NCBI GenBank assembly: GCA_963576565.1
Contig: OY755038.1
Span: forward strand, 135,859,348-135,923,347
Length of the DNA: 64,000 nt
Direction: 5' to 3'
From: Aspidapion aeneum
Lineage: Eukaryota; Arthropoda; Insecta; Coleoptera; Brentidae
Under the pieces are notes generated by a model, which searched no databases, had not been told where the DNA came from, and worked only from the letters and a program-made list of their open reading frames with translations. Positions 51,666 to 63,790 of the stretch are shown piece after piece; positions within the stretch are counted from its first letter, which is position 1; every line of letters starts with the position of its first letter. The position numbers and the translations under genes were made by a program.

Positions 51666-52120
51666 CCACTAAATTTACCTATAGAAAATAAACCATTTTT
51701 GTTACATGTTTTATCTAATTTTCTCAAAAACTAAGCTTAACATGAAAAAACTTGTTGTACAGTTTTTGTAGACAGGGAAATTCCCTTTTTAAAAATGTGA
51801 AACTTGGTGGGGTTTGACTTATAGCAAACTCTCCAGCGACGTCCGTCAATGGGGATGATTTCAACAAATCATTAAAAAAAACATGCTTTTCATACGTTTT
51901 ATTCAGTTTTCTGAATAACCAAGGTCTTTATCAAAAAATGTGTTTTATACTTCGTCATAGCCAATAAATTTCTTTCAAACGATGTATAACAAAGTGGAAG
52001 TTATTTTATATTTACCGCTCCAGTGGTGTTCTTAATTTAAAGAACTTATTTAAGATCAATCTAAACTAATCAACTTTGTGTCTTATTAGCTTTTCGGTGG
52101 ATAATAAAGAGCCGCGGATA

Positions 52121-52260
52121 AAAGGTCGAAAGTACAAAAGGTTGAAAAAATAAGGTCAAAAGTACAAAAGGTCGAAGTACAAAAGATCAAAAAACAAAAG
52201 GTCGAAAGTTCAAAAGGTTGAAAGTACAAAAGGTCGAAAATACAAAAGATCGAAAGTACG
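52121..52260. repeat. Short tandem repeat, GGTCGAAAGTACAAAA type
   Basis: Seven to eight units of about 17-20 bp. The reverse complement of the array at 15390-15475. A stray inverse unit lies at 52345-52375. Confidence 0.8.
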
Positions 52261-53480
52261 ACCGCGGGTCCACATCGACTGGACAGGTCAATTCGACTTG
52301 ATACGGTAAACTTGTATTTTTAATATTTTGTTTTGTCGATTTTTTTTCGACCTTTTGTACTTTCGACCTTTTATGGCTTCGGCTGCGGGCCCGATAATAA
52401 AATGTCCTTTTGAACAGTGTGTCACAAAATGTATACCCATAGTATAGAAAACTCTCCAGGGGCGTCCGTAAATTGCAAAAATGACTAAAAAATATTATTT
52501 TTGTTACGGGTTTCATTCAATTTCCATCAAAATCTCAATTTCAATTTCCATCAAAATCCCTAAACCGTTGCATAAGATTCACCACTTTATTTTTAGTTCC
52601 ATATGCTTAAAAAAATATCCAAAAACACCTGTGTCAAAGTTACTACTGTTACTTTCTGCACAAAAATATTGCTTAGGGGGGGGTGGCATGGCCCTATGCC
52701 CCCTCCCCCTATAACCACCGGTGTTTTTTGCTGTAAAGAACTTATTTAGATAAATCAAAATATCTAATCTAATCAAAAAACAGTTTATTTTAATTTGGAA
52801 ACATTTTATTTTAGTAGGTATAAATTACGAACCTTTTTGAAGTATTTATCATAACATTAACCTCACTTTGTAATATATCATTTAAAAAGAAATTATCTTA
52901 TCCTCAATAAAGAATAAATGCACATTTTTTTCTAAAAATCTTAGTTAGAAAAGATATTTAAATATGCAAGAGAAACTGATTATTTCAGTTATTTTTGAAA
53001 CTAAGTTTATATTAGTACGCCCCTGAAGCCTTAAATATGGCAACAACCCGACATTTTAATAAAGTTTTTAAAAGAAAATGTTATGTTCTACAATAAAGTA
53101 TACTACATATTTTTTCCTAAAAAGTGTAGTTTTTGAGAAAATTTTGAAAAACCTATAATAAACATGTTTTTTCTAAATAATCCCAATTTACGTACGCCAC
53201 TGAAGAGCTACTTGCTTTTCCTAACCTTATTGACCAATACATCGTTGGAAAGGGAATTTTATTCTCCACTAAAAACTGCTCTTTGCAATTTTTGATCAAA
53301 AAAAAAGTTTTCGAGAAAATTGCATAAAACTGAAAAAAAAACAGGTTTTTGGGGGTTTGGGGGGGATTTTCTCCGTCTCTGTCGATTTTTCGAGTTGGCA
53401 ACAGAGATATTCGGATTCAGCGGGGTCAAATTAGGGGGAAATGGTCTGTTGCCAAAAAGTAATATGATTCGCTTCTAGAC

Positions 53481-53527
53481 AGAAAACGGAAAGCCTTTTA
53501 ATTATTTTAAAAGGCTTTCCGTTTTCT
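53481..53527. repeat. Perfect hairpin, 20-bp arms
   Basis: AGAAAACGGAAAGCCTTTTA and its inverse with a 7-bp loop, in the right arm of the foldback element. Confidence 0.85.
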
Positions 53528-54994
53528 GCTCTGACTATCCTCTCGCCCCCCTCAAAAGTGATCTTTTACAATATATTTCTAATTATTTGCAAACTTTTAA
53601 CTTGGTCAAAAACAACTAAGTAATAGTTATTGAGGCTGACCAAAAGTCCTCTAACGATGTATAACACGCCCCCTTACCTCAGTGGCGCACCTTTTATAGG
53701 CATTTAAATAAATAAGAGGTGTGGAAAAAACAATATTTTTTTAATTTTCTTAAATTTTATTGTCCTACATACTGGTTGTAAAACTTATTTTCAAAGCTAA
53801 AGAAATTTTCTTCCGACGATGTATATCACTTCCCCCTTAAGGCAGCAGTAGATCTAGCATAAACGCACCAAAAATGATCAAATTTGGTATACACTTTAAT
53901 CTTTATTTAAGACAACCATGGTAGAACAGTACTAATGCACACTGCGTTCAATGAGAAAAACAACACACTTGGTATGAATATACAGTATACCCACCCGAAA
54001 ATATAACAAGGGGGAACCATCCGCCCACTGTTGGTGGGGGGTGGATCCCCCCTAAATGTTTTTTTCGATATTTTTTAAGATCTACAGCTGCGTTGAAGGG
54101 AAAGTGATTTACATCGTTGGAAAGGAAATTTCTTTGGCTTTAAAAATGTTTTAAAACCAAACATGTCGGACAGTAAAATTTAAGAAAATAAAAAAAAAAA
54201 GTTTTTTCCACACTTTTTATTTATTTAAATGCCTATAAAAGCGCCACTGATGTAAGGGTGGCGTGTTATACATCGTTAGAGAGTACTTTTTATCAGCCTT
54301 AATAATTGTTACTTGGTTGTTTTTTGCCAAGTTAAAAGTTGGGAAAATACTGTAAGAGAGCAATTTTCAGAGGGGTGAAAGGAGGGATGCCCCCCACACC
54401 TACTTTAAAGAAGGTCAGCTAGAAAAAGTCAGTTTAAAGTTATTACTAACCAAAAATAATTTTTTACTTTATCTCATATGTATTTACTAAGTTATAAAGA
54501 TGACTGTTCAACATTTTTGTTTGATATAAGGATTTCTACAAACATATTTATTTTTATTTCAAGGCGGCTATTTAAAAAAATATATGTCTAGCTTAATAAG
54601 TATTTAACTGTATACAATGGGCTTTTAACCAAAAATATTTATTTGAAAAAAAAATAGTGTTAAAGATAAAAAATGCCACAAAAAACAAGTTTTTTCTTCT
54701 TTTTTTATTTTCCCCTTTTTTGTACGCTAATGGAACGCGCACCACTGCCGTACATTATTAAAAAGGAAATTGTATCTCCCAAAGATTTTTGAAAAAGTTG
54801 ACTATTTTCGAGTTATTGGCAAAAATCTATCAAAAAGCACGTTTGAGGTGGGGAACCACCCCCCTGCTAGGGTTGGGGGGGTGATTTCCTTTCGTAAAAT
54901 GTTCGGGCGAGTCTTATGTCTATCCATACCAAGTGTGTTGCTTCTATCATTAAAAGCAGCATATCGCTTGAATCTGGGATGTAGTGCCTGAACT

Positions 54995-55535
54995 AATACG
55001 TCATATGGGACGGTAAAACAGAATTTAATAGATTTTTTTTTGTTACACCAAGTTGATTTGCCTTTTCGACATTCCTGCATTTGCCCTTTTGATTTACATT
55101 AATGTTAGTTGGCAGAGTACGTGCATAGGCCGGTAAAAGAGGATCTAATAAAAAAATTAAAAATCCATTTTTTTAAAAACTTTAAATTGTTACACCAAAT
55201 CGATTCCCTTTATCGGCACTCCCTTATTTGCTCTTCTGTTTGACATAAAGGTTATTTGTCAGTATACCTGTATGGGCCGGTAAAACCGGATCTAATAAAA
55301 AAAATTAATAATTGATTTTTTTTAAACTTAAATTTGTTACCCAAATTGATGCGCTTTTTTGACACTCTCATGTTTGCTTTTTAAACTGACACCAAGGTTA
55401 TTTGTCAGTACACCTGCATAGGCCGGTAAAACAGGATCTAATAAAAAAATCAAAAAATCGATGTTTTTTAAAACTTTAATTTTTTACAACAAATTGATGC
55501 GCTTTTTGACACCTCCATGTTTGCTCTCTTCACCG
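54995..55535 (+). repeat. Four tandem ~130-bp units
   Basis: Each unit holds GGCCGGTAAAACAGGATCTA or a variant (near 55010, 55130, 55275 and 55420), then an A-rich run and TTGTTACACCAAATTGAT. Confidence 0.8.
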
Positions 55536-56889
55536 ACGCTGACGCACGGGGGAATGGCTCTGTGTTACATGTTGGACATTGGGAACAAAATTATAATCAT
55601 TTTCCTGTAATAAAAATTATAGTGTTGCATTTGTAAATAGTTGCTTTATTTCGTTTTAAGAAAGTTTTTTGAAAATTTTTGTCCAGGCAATTATTATACA
55701 GGGTGAAAATAAAGAGTTCCTAAATTGACAGAATTCAAGGAAAATTTATACTATATTATAACTTATGTTACACAAAACTTTATAGGTATTTTATTTTTTT
55801 TAAAATACGTTATTGGGATCAATGGTGCTTTATATTTGCTATATAAAAAATATCATGTTTTTTTTAAGAAATTTTTTTATAAAAGGTCCGATAAAAAATC
55901 GCCCAGCAACTCCCGCAAAACTGTTTATAAAATCTAATAAAGGAAGATGTCTACTATCATAATCTAAAAAAATTGGCTACCCCTAGCTGCTTTTAAGAAA
56001 ATATCGATTTAATTTGGCGTATACTTTAAAAATCAAAAATTTTGTAGGAAAATACTACGAATTAATACAAAAAATTCATAATAATTAAATTGACTTCAAT
56101 TGTTTTTATTTTTTGGTTCAAATTCCGTTAAATGCATTTTACTTTAATGCGTTAAAAGGGGAGGGGTAGGGTGTTAACATAATACGTAATGTAAAAAACT
56201 TAATAATTTCATTGCTTAACTATAAACTCCATTCCCTCAATAAATATTAACAAAAAACCTACTAGGATATGGATAACCCCTAAAGTCGTGTAAACATTGG
56301 GATAACCCATGATACACCCATGTTTTCCTCTTTGTTTGTGTGGTAAATTAGAACGTAAAATAATAGTTTAAAATTATGGATTTAGAAAATATAACAAATT
56401 ATTCAGTTTACAAAATTTTGAGTGAAAATAATGTTATTTTTGTGATCATAAGAAAGCTAGGTTTACTTCGCCAATTAAATATTCCAGAAAAAGACCTTGC
56501 TCCATTTTCTCTCTCTATATTCTAAATGGAATGCTTCTTCTAGAACATCGCCAAAATTTTTTCATGGTTAAGTCAACTGTTTTCCGTAAATAAAAAAATT
56601 AAAAGCAATATTCTGCATGTTTGAAAGATCCATTGCCTTCTATTTCACGATTATTTTTAAATTTATCTGATCGTCGTGAAAAGAAGAAAAAGCGAGTACC
56701 TCACAGAATACCCGCAGGACCATATCAAATTTGTTGCAAAATAACCTTACATTAAAATTTGTCCATCATCTTGAATATTTATGAAATGTCAGTTGTGAAA
56801 TTAAATTATTTGTTAAGTATTGTGGCTTCTCAAAATGACCACAATGATAAAAATTGAATCTTCCAGGGTATCCATTATGTGGGATTGTT
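55536..56889. other. Unassigned intron sequence
   Basis: AT-rich. A TACAGGGTGAAAATAAAG block at 55697 resembles a Tc1-type terminus, but I found no sure partner (a weak candidate, GCCCTATATA, is near 58575). No gene. Confidence 0.4.
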
Positions 56890-58375
56890 ATAGAATAGCC
56901 AGATAGTTTTTTAAAGTCTTTATTTTCCCACAGTCTGTAAGATAACTTTTACCTTCAACAAACGCTCGAAGATCTTGAAATAACCACATTACACAAAATG
57001 GATTCACAAAATACCCTCAATCAACAATTAAATTTGGAAAATAATAGTCTTCTAAAGATTTTCTTTGAGAATGATTAATGAATGCTGGTTGATAAATGTG
57101 TGTGTGTGTTTGTGTGTGTAGGTGCGTGTGTGTAGGTGTAGATGTGTGTGTGTACTGGTGTGTGTGACTTGTGGGTCCGTTATTAGTTATTATTAGTTAT
57201 TATCCTTGTGTATTTCAGACAACTGTCTAATTGGGAAATCCCAGGTCAACTTGCTTTATTATTTTTAGTTTTTCATTTAATATTTTTAATGTTATTTTAA
57301 TTTGTTTTTGCGGTTGGTTTTCCCTTTTTCTTGGCCCTTCTGGTAGATCTTTATAAAAAACATTATTCCAATAAAAATTTTTTTAAGAAACATTGTTTTA
57401 AATAATGGTTTTACATATTTGTTGTATGTTGTAATTTCTAAATTTTTTGTTTTTGTTTTATAAATTTTTTAATCATTTGATTTTTCAACCTTTCAGGACT
57501 AAAAGAACCTAGTAAAATAGTAAAATTTATTAACTCTTATTATCAATATCGTAATATTGATTATTGTTTGGATTGCACATTTAGTTAAATTCATATTGAC
57601 TTATCACATTTTCTATTCCTTAAAATTATAATATTGATTTTCTGTTCGTACCATGTACTTGGTAGTATCATATATGGATTGTTAAGGTTTAGTGTTCTAC
57701 TTTAACATAATTTGCAGTTCAATTGTTATCAGGTAGATGTCTCTGATGCTCATCGCCATTTTTATTGTTTTCCTTTTGTTGTTAACGGTGCACTATTTTA
57801 AAGAACTTCTAAAATTATATAAAACCAAATATTAAGACCTATTTATAGATAATAATATATTGTGTAAGTGTAGGTGTATTGATGAAAAGCAAAAGAAATT
57901 TGACGATGTGCACGCAGAACAATTTTTTTCGACGGTTATTTAAAGTAAGGTAGGCGGTCATTTTTTGTATTTTTAAAGATTGTTTCTTGAATATGTGGTT
58001 CTTTTAGTTAAGATTGGGCGATTATAAAAACATAATCAAGATTATTTTCTGACCTTTGTGTTTTTCCATTTTATTTTATTTTTTAATTTTTTTAATTTTT
58101 TAAAAAATTTTTAAACTTTTTTCTCCTTTTATATTTTTAGATTTTTTATGTTTTTTATCAATAGTACTCATTGTTCATAGGATACTTAAGGATAATTTTA
58201 TAAAAAGTGCTATATCATATTGATTGACCATGTTTGACAAAATTTGTAATAGAAACGTTTTCTTAATTGTAGTCTGGCCTGAGGATGGGAGCTATCCCGA
58301 AACCGGTCGCCGCAATTTATTAAACAGACTGTGGGAAAATAAAGACTTAAAAAAAAACTATCTGGCTCTTCTATA
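56890..58375. mobile_element. 1.5-kb element with ~48-bp terminal inverted repeats
   Basis: AATAGCCAGATAGTTTTTTA at the left and its near inverse at the right. Both arms extend through AAAGTCTTTATTTTCCCACA. The interior is AT-rich, contains a TG tract, and near the right arm has a CTGAGGATGGGAGCTATCCC block followed by GAAAC. No transposase. Confidence 0.7.
57098..57170. repeat. Interrupted (TG)n microsatellite
   Basis: GTGTGTGTGT runs interrupted by AGGTG and AGATG. Confidence 0.95.
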
Positions 58376-58936
58376 AAAATTGGACAATATTTTTTTAAGA
58401 AATGATAAATTGTCAAAGACTCATTTTAATTTATAAAAAATTTTTTTTTTTCTAATAAAACTTAAAGCTCCTCCTTTCCAAAAAAACTAATAAGAAAAAA
58501 TTAGGTGATATTTAAGTAAAGTTATGGGCATTTAAAAAAAATATATTTTTGTAAAACACAATATATTTTTGAGCCGCCCTATATATGGTTTAAGTTATAC
58601 AAAGCAACTAATTTTTTCAAATATAAGGCGTCACTTTTTGATTATCTTCTAGACCGCAAACGGAGAACCTTTTTAAATTTTTTGCTCTAACTAATGTATT
58701 AACACCACATCCTTAAAATAAAAACAAGCTGCCAATGCGAAACCAAGGAAAATATTTTAAAACTAATAACCAAAAAATTGAAAACTAATGCCAGCTTTCG
58801 CTTCCTATAAAGCTTGGTTTACGATAAGTGTCCTTAGTTGGCGTAGAATACAAGTTAATTTTTTTTAAGCAAGCAGGCTGTTCCTTGTAAGTAGTGTACT
58901 TTATCAACTAGCCTAATTATATTGAATTTGTTACAG
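58376..58936. other. Last part of the P-gene intron
   Basis: No repeat or ORF recognised. It ends with the splice acceptor TTGTTACAG at 58928-58936. Confidence 0.5.
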
Positions 58937-61348
58937 GTAACCCCGCTTTAATTTATTTTGCACCAGAAGATCTTTACAAAACAAAGCATGTGTGCGGAGA
59001 CCACTTTCTTGATTCTGACTTTAAAACTAACAAAAAACACTTTTTAAAAGCTGATGTCGTTCCAATATATTATAAGTTGGAGCATATTCCTGTTAACATT
59101 CCTGAACGGACATACGCAAGGGAAAGCAATCCTTCTTTACCACGTACAACAGATGAAACAATGGATCTAGGTTCTACATCTATTCAAACACCTCCAAAAA
59201 AAAAGTTGAAAGCTGATGAACAATTTGTAGCGGAACTTGTTGATCTGCCAACAGAACCTATAACACCCATAAAAGCGCAAATGAAAAAAAAAATTATTTG
59301 CAGGCAAAAAGGATTAAAGAATTTCAAAAGAGAGTGTTCAGAATAAAACAAAACCGAAGAAAAATTACTCAAAAAGCAAGCATAAAAAGCACGTTACAAA
59401 ATCTTCTATTTTCTGCGGTTTTATCATTTGCAGCCAAAATTTTCATAACAATACAATTTCGGCAAAAAAAACACAGTGGTCCAAAGCTGAGAGAGATTTT
59501 TCTCCTTCTTTTTATTATAAATCTCCAAAGGCCTACAAGTACCTAAGAACTCTAGGAATTGTTTTACCCGCAGTATCGACTCTTAGAGATTGTATTGGTC
59601 AGTGCATATTTAAAACCGGCATAGATCCGACATTTTCAAATATAGTAAAAAAAAAGTGTGAAGGAATGAATCCATTGGAAAAAAAGTGTGTGCTGGCTTT
59701 TGATGAGGTATCTCTTAAAGAAAATGTAGAGTATTCTAGGAAAATCGATATTGTGGAAGGATTTGAGGATCTTGGGTTTTTAGGGCGTTCTTCTAAAAAT
59801 GCTAGACATGCACTGGTTTTTGCCTTAAGAGGGATTTATAGCAACTGGAAAATTCCTCTGTGTTATTTTTTTTCGCATAACTCTGTTCATAAAAAAAATT
59901 TAAAAAAAATAATTTTATATGTATTAGAACATGTAGAAGAAATGGGTTTTAATATCAAAATGTTAGTTTGCGACCAAGGCTCAAATAATGTTGGGGCATA
60001 CACTGCGCTTGGAATAACAAAAGATATACCATTTTTTGCATTTAAAAATAAAAAGCTTTTGGCAATTTTTGATGTTCCGCATCTTTTCAAAAGCTTAAGA
60101 AATAATCTTTTAACAGATTGCTTTAACCTGTTTGGAAACATAATAAATTTTGAATATATCAAACAGGCATATTTTACTGATAAAAATTCTGTGACTGCCT
60201 GAGCGTTAACCAAACTAACTGACATTCATATTAATCCAAATTCTTTTCAGAAGATGGCTGTAAAATACGCCCTTCAAATTTTTTCGCACTCGGTTGCAGC
60301 TCCTATTAAAACATGTGTTACAAGCGGACAAATAGTTAAAGAGGCGTTAGCTACCGCTTAATTTGTTTCTGAACTAAATAATTTATTCGACTCGTTAAAT
60401 AGTTATTGCCGCTTTTCAAAAAATCCTTTTAATTGTGCGCTTTCTGAAAAGACCCCACAAGTTTATGAAATGTTACAAAAAGGAATAGGCATTTTTCAAA
60501 ATTTAATAAAAATAGTTAATCGTCCTCGTAACCTGCCTCGTCCTCCATGTTTTGATGGCATGATTCAGACAATTAAAGGCACATTGACATTTTACGATGA
60601 AGAAAAAAGATCCAATCCTTCTGTTTGGCTTTGCACGAATCACCTAAATCAAGATTTTATTGAAAACCTATTTTCGGCCTTAAGGCAACGCGGTGGGTGG
60701 GACCCTAACATCACGGCAAAAATGTTTCGGCAATGCTTTGCCATACAAACAATAACTAGTCTTACCAAGCCCTCAAAAAATTCCAACTGCCAAAAAAATC
60801 AAACAAAAAATCTCGTTTTGGATTATTCAAAATCTGATTTAAAAATTGAAGCAGAGAAAGCTACCACAGCGTCAAACATTCCCATGGACACCACAGAGGA
60901 TTCTCAAACCGAACAGGAGTCAACAACTGTTTGTCAAGTTGGTTCACTTGAAGATTGCGCCACCAATTACCATGCAGGGTATTTGGTACGAAAAACCCTT
61001 CTAAAGTTTAAATTTTGCGAGGATTGCAAGTCCAATTTACAAATTAAAAAGGGCAGTTTAAAAGATCCAAAGCAAATGTTAATTTTGCATAGAAACTACG
61101 GTTCCTCAGAAAATATACATTTAGCGGTTCCCAGTGATGACGTTTCTTCAGTTGTTCAAAAATCCATGCATGTATTTAACAAATACTTTGATTTATATAA
61201 ATCCCAAGAATTGGTTTTTGTGAAAATTTATAATAAAATTTGTAACAAAAACCTACAATGGCTTGGGGACCCACGAAGTTCGTGTTTTGAACACAAAAAA
61301 TATTTGCTCAACATTTTAACCTATACAAATTTGGACCAATTTTTGTAG
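58937..61348 (+). pseudogene. P-superfamily transposase, remaining exons (THAP second half, coiled coil, transposase core)
   Basis: Exon 2 completes the THAP finger with HVCGDHFLDSDF (C-x2-H). A Lys-rich coiled-coil-like stretch (KRIKEFQKRVFRIKQNRRKI) follows in another frame from about 59300. From about 59470 a third frame carries YYKSPKAYKYLRTLGIVLP, then CVLAFDEVSL, LVCDQGSNNVGAY, FDVPHLFKSLRNN, and later NHLNQDFIENLFSALRQRGG. That is the core order of P-element/THAP9 transposases. The candidate acidic residues are in FDEVSL, VCDQGS and the NQDFIENLFS segment. The frame has stops at 60200-60202 and 60359-60361. The first two frame changes could be small introns (CAG acceptors at about 59302 and 59433), but the stops mark a pseudogene. 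The transposase would cut and paste P-type elements. Confidence 0.85.
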
Positions 61349-61800
61349 TTGGCGCATCCCTATCAAAGCTAAAAAACCCAATCACAAGGAACTTCAGAAA
61401 ATAAAAAATTTAAGACATGCCTAAAGAACCCATGGCAGCCCATATATCGGGTTTTTTTTATTGAGCAATAGCGTGTTGGTAAGCCAATGAAATTGTCTTG
61501 TCTTTACGATCTATCTATCTATTTAGCCTCCTCCGATTCCTCTTTGGACATAGGCCTCCCCCAATATCTTCCACTCTTCTCTGTCTTCAAGTTCCCGCAT
61601 GTTTCTTCAAATCGTCCGCCGATCTCATTTGGGGTCTCTCCTACTTCTTTTATTTTCCCAAAGTCTCCAGTTTACAATACATTTGTTCCAGTGATCGTCT
61701 TTCTGTCTGATATTATGACCGGCAAATTTCCATTTTTATTTTGCTACTTCACCTCTAACATTCGTTACTTTTGTTTTATTTTTTATCCATTAATTTATTT
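61349..61800. other. Downstream flank, 3' UTR and start of LINE remnant
   Basis: No P-like 3' terminal repeat was found. From about 61500 the minus strand resembles the trailing end of the LINE, with a CTATCTATCTATTTAG run. Confidence 0.45.
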
Positions 61801-63790
61801 TTCTATATGTTAGCATGTAACATTTGTCTTTCCATTGATCTTTGGGCTTTTGTTACCTTATCCATGTTTGATTTTGTAAGTGTCCAGGTCTGAGATCCAT
61901 AGGTAAGTACAGTAAGCATACAATGGTTATACACTTTCGTTTTGAGGTACTGAGGATATTTTTTAGTTTTTACTTTGTAGCTTAGTTTACCGAATGCTGC
62001 CCAGACCAATCTTACTCGACTCTTGATTTCAGCTGTTTGGTTTTCTTATATATATATATTCCTCTACTTGTTCTATTTTCTCTTGATTTATTCTGATCGT
62101 GATATCTCCATCTGTGGTTGTTATGATTTTAGTTTTAGTGTAGTTCACTCAAGCCTATATTTTTAGCTGCTGTATCTAGTTCTTCCAGCATTTTTATCAG
62201 TTCTTTGTTATCTGTTATTACGGCGATTTCATCAGCATATCTGTGTATCTCTGATCTATTCGGCTATGAATTAAAGATACTTTTCTGCTCAGTGCTCAAT
62301 GCTATCAAAAACTTTTTCAAAATCTATAAACGCAATATATAGTGGAATGTTGTATTCGTTGGCGCGTTTTATTAGAATTTTCATGGTTCGGTTCGATTCG
62401 GTGGTCAACAGTACTGAAACCTTTCCTAAAGCCTGCTTGTTCTTTTGATTGAAAGCCGTTAAATTTTGTTGTTAGTCCATCTGTTAATATTTTCGTGAAA
62501 AGCTTATAAATTACCTTGAGAAGTGTTATATGTCGATAGTTTTTAGGTCTGCTCTATCGCCTTTCCTGTATAGAATATGGTTCCAGTTGTTTGTGATTAT
62601 TTTTTCTTTTAGTATTTTATTCAGTAAAATATGGAGAGTATTAACTACAGCTTTACCATCGTAGGTACTTGAGCATTTCTGCCGTTACTTCGTCTTTTCC
62701 AGGTGATTTGTTATTTTTCATTTTCTTCAAGTCTTTCTTTATTTCCGATTTGCTTATTTCAAGTTGTAGCTCTGAGTTTATGTTCTTTATTTTTGTTTGG
62801 AGTTTCTTTATGTTTTCTTGCGATGGTTCCCCTTTTGTTTGATATAATTCTGTATAGAATAGTTGGATAGTGGGATATTTTTAATATCCTCTTTAACTAA
62901 AATTTCGGACTTCCATTGTCTTTATTTATTTTAAAACACGACGTTTCGGTTAGTAAGTATCTCTAACCATTATCAAGTGTAAACAGTTTACACTTGATAA
63001 CGGTTAGAGATACTTACTAACCGAAACATCGTGTTTTAAAATAAAAGACAATGGAAGTCCGAAATTTTATTTCTACACAATCATTGTCTACGAGTTTCAA
63101 ACAAAGATCCTCTTTAACGTTAGTTTCTATGCCGTTCATAAACTTTATTTTAATTATTTCATATCTACCTAGAATCGGCATTAGCCATTTCATACTTCTG
63201 TTGTTTTGTATAACTCTCTCAAATTTTATTTCTTGACTATTTCTTTTATTTTCTTTTATCATTTTTCGTATAGTTTTATTATTTCTGTGTAATCTATCGA
63301 TGTTCTTTTTCCTTCTTTCTCAAGGTTCCGCCTTTTTTCCATCAGTTTCTTTATTTCTTCTGATATACAATTTTTTGTATTTTTATCTTTTTTGCGATAA
63401 CTTTTCCTACTTTGGCCATAGCTCGTGTATATTTTCGTTTTCGCATCTTAAGTTTTGGGTTAGCTGTTTCTTTAGCTTTTCTCTGTATATAGCTTTATTT
63501 TGTGGAAGTTTATTCATGTCAAGTTGTTCATTGTTACTATTAATTTTTCTTTTCATTTCGAAACTGCTATCAATCCAGATTTTTGTTCTGACCATCCTGT
63601 GATCACTGCCTGTTGTAAACCTGTTTAGACTGTTACATACATCTCTAACGATATTTTTCTCAGTAGTCAGTTTGTAATCAATTGCGTTTTTCGTGATTCC
63701 ATTAGGGCTAAGTCATGTCCACTTTCGATGCGGTTTCTTTCTATAGAAGGAATTCGTTGCATAAAGGTGTTTTTCCTCTAGATAATTCAT
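61801..63790 (-). pseudogene. RTE-like non-LTR retrotransposon, decayed
   Basis: Reading leftward, the APE-type endonuclease end is recognisable near 63700 (RKWT then SPNGITKNAIDY, then RFTTGSDHRMVRTKIW). The RT catalytic box lies at 62228-62239, where YADD is changed to YADE. The post-RT tail is at 61803-62009 (LKTKVYNHCMLTVLTYGSQT and then KAQRSMERQML). Stops and frameshifts are frequent (for example a TGA inside the RKWT segment). The hairpin MITE at 62897-63075 interrupts it. A LINE of this type encodes endonuclease and RT for target-primed insertion. This copy is dead. Confidence 0.8.
62897..63112. mobile_element. Hairpin MITE, copy 3
   Basis: AAAATTTCGGACTTCCATTG and its inverse, with long complementary arms meeting at GTGTAAACAGTTTACAC. 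The best preserved of the three copies. The surrounding ATCCTCTTTAAC (62884 and 63105) looks like a target or flank duplication. Confidence 0.85.

Larger units (their letters stand above)
51030..53250. repeat. Degenerate tandem ~200-600-bp repeats
   Basis: The word CTCCAGCGGCGTCCGTTAAT or a variant recurs near 51215, 51825, 52015 and 52450, with inverse-like forms near 53015 and 53195. No coding sequence. Confidence 0.55.
50173..54994. mobile_element. 4.8-kb multi-level foldback element
   Basis: Outer arms of about 590 bp start AGTTCAGGC (50173) and end GCCTGAACT (54994), and share ATGATAGAAGCAACACA and the CGCCCGAACATTTTACGAAA block. A second inverted pair (ACCCCGCTGAATCCGAATAT near 50855 and 53415) lies inside. 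A third (53580-53880 with 54050-54370) sits in the right arm. No transposase ORF was seen. Confidence 0.8.
48614..58936 (+). other. 10.3-kb intron of the P-type gene, filled with repeats
   Basis: Begins GTAAAT and ends TTGTTACAG. Splicing joins the two halves of the THAP finger (CG|NPALIYFAPEDLY...HVCGDHF). Inside are a Helitron-like copy, a Tc1-like MITE, a 4.8-kb nested foldback, a 130-bp tandem repeat, a TIR element and a TG tract. Confidence 0.7.

Noticed and set aside
55697..58580. Second Tc1-like element from CAGGGTG at 55697 to CGCCCTA near 58575
   Set aside because: Only about 7 bp of terminal similarity, and the TIR element at 56890-58375 already explains part of it.
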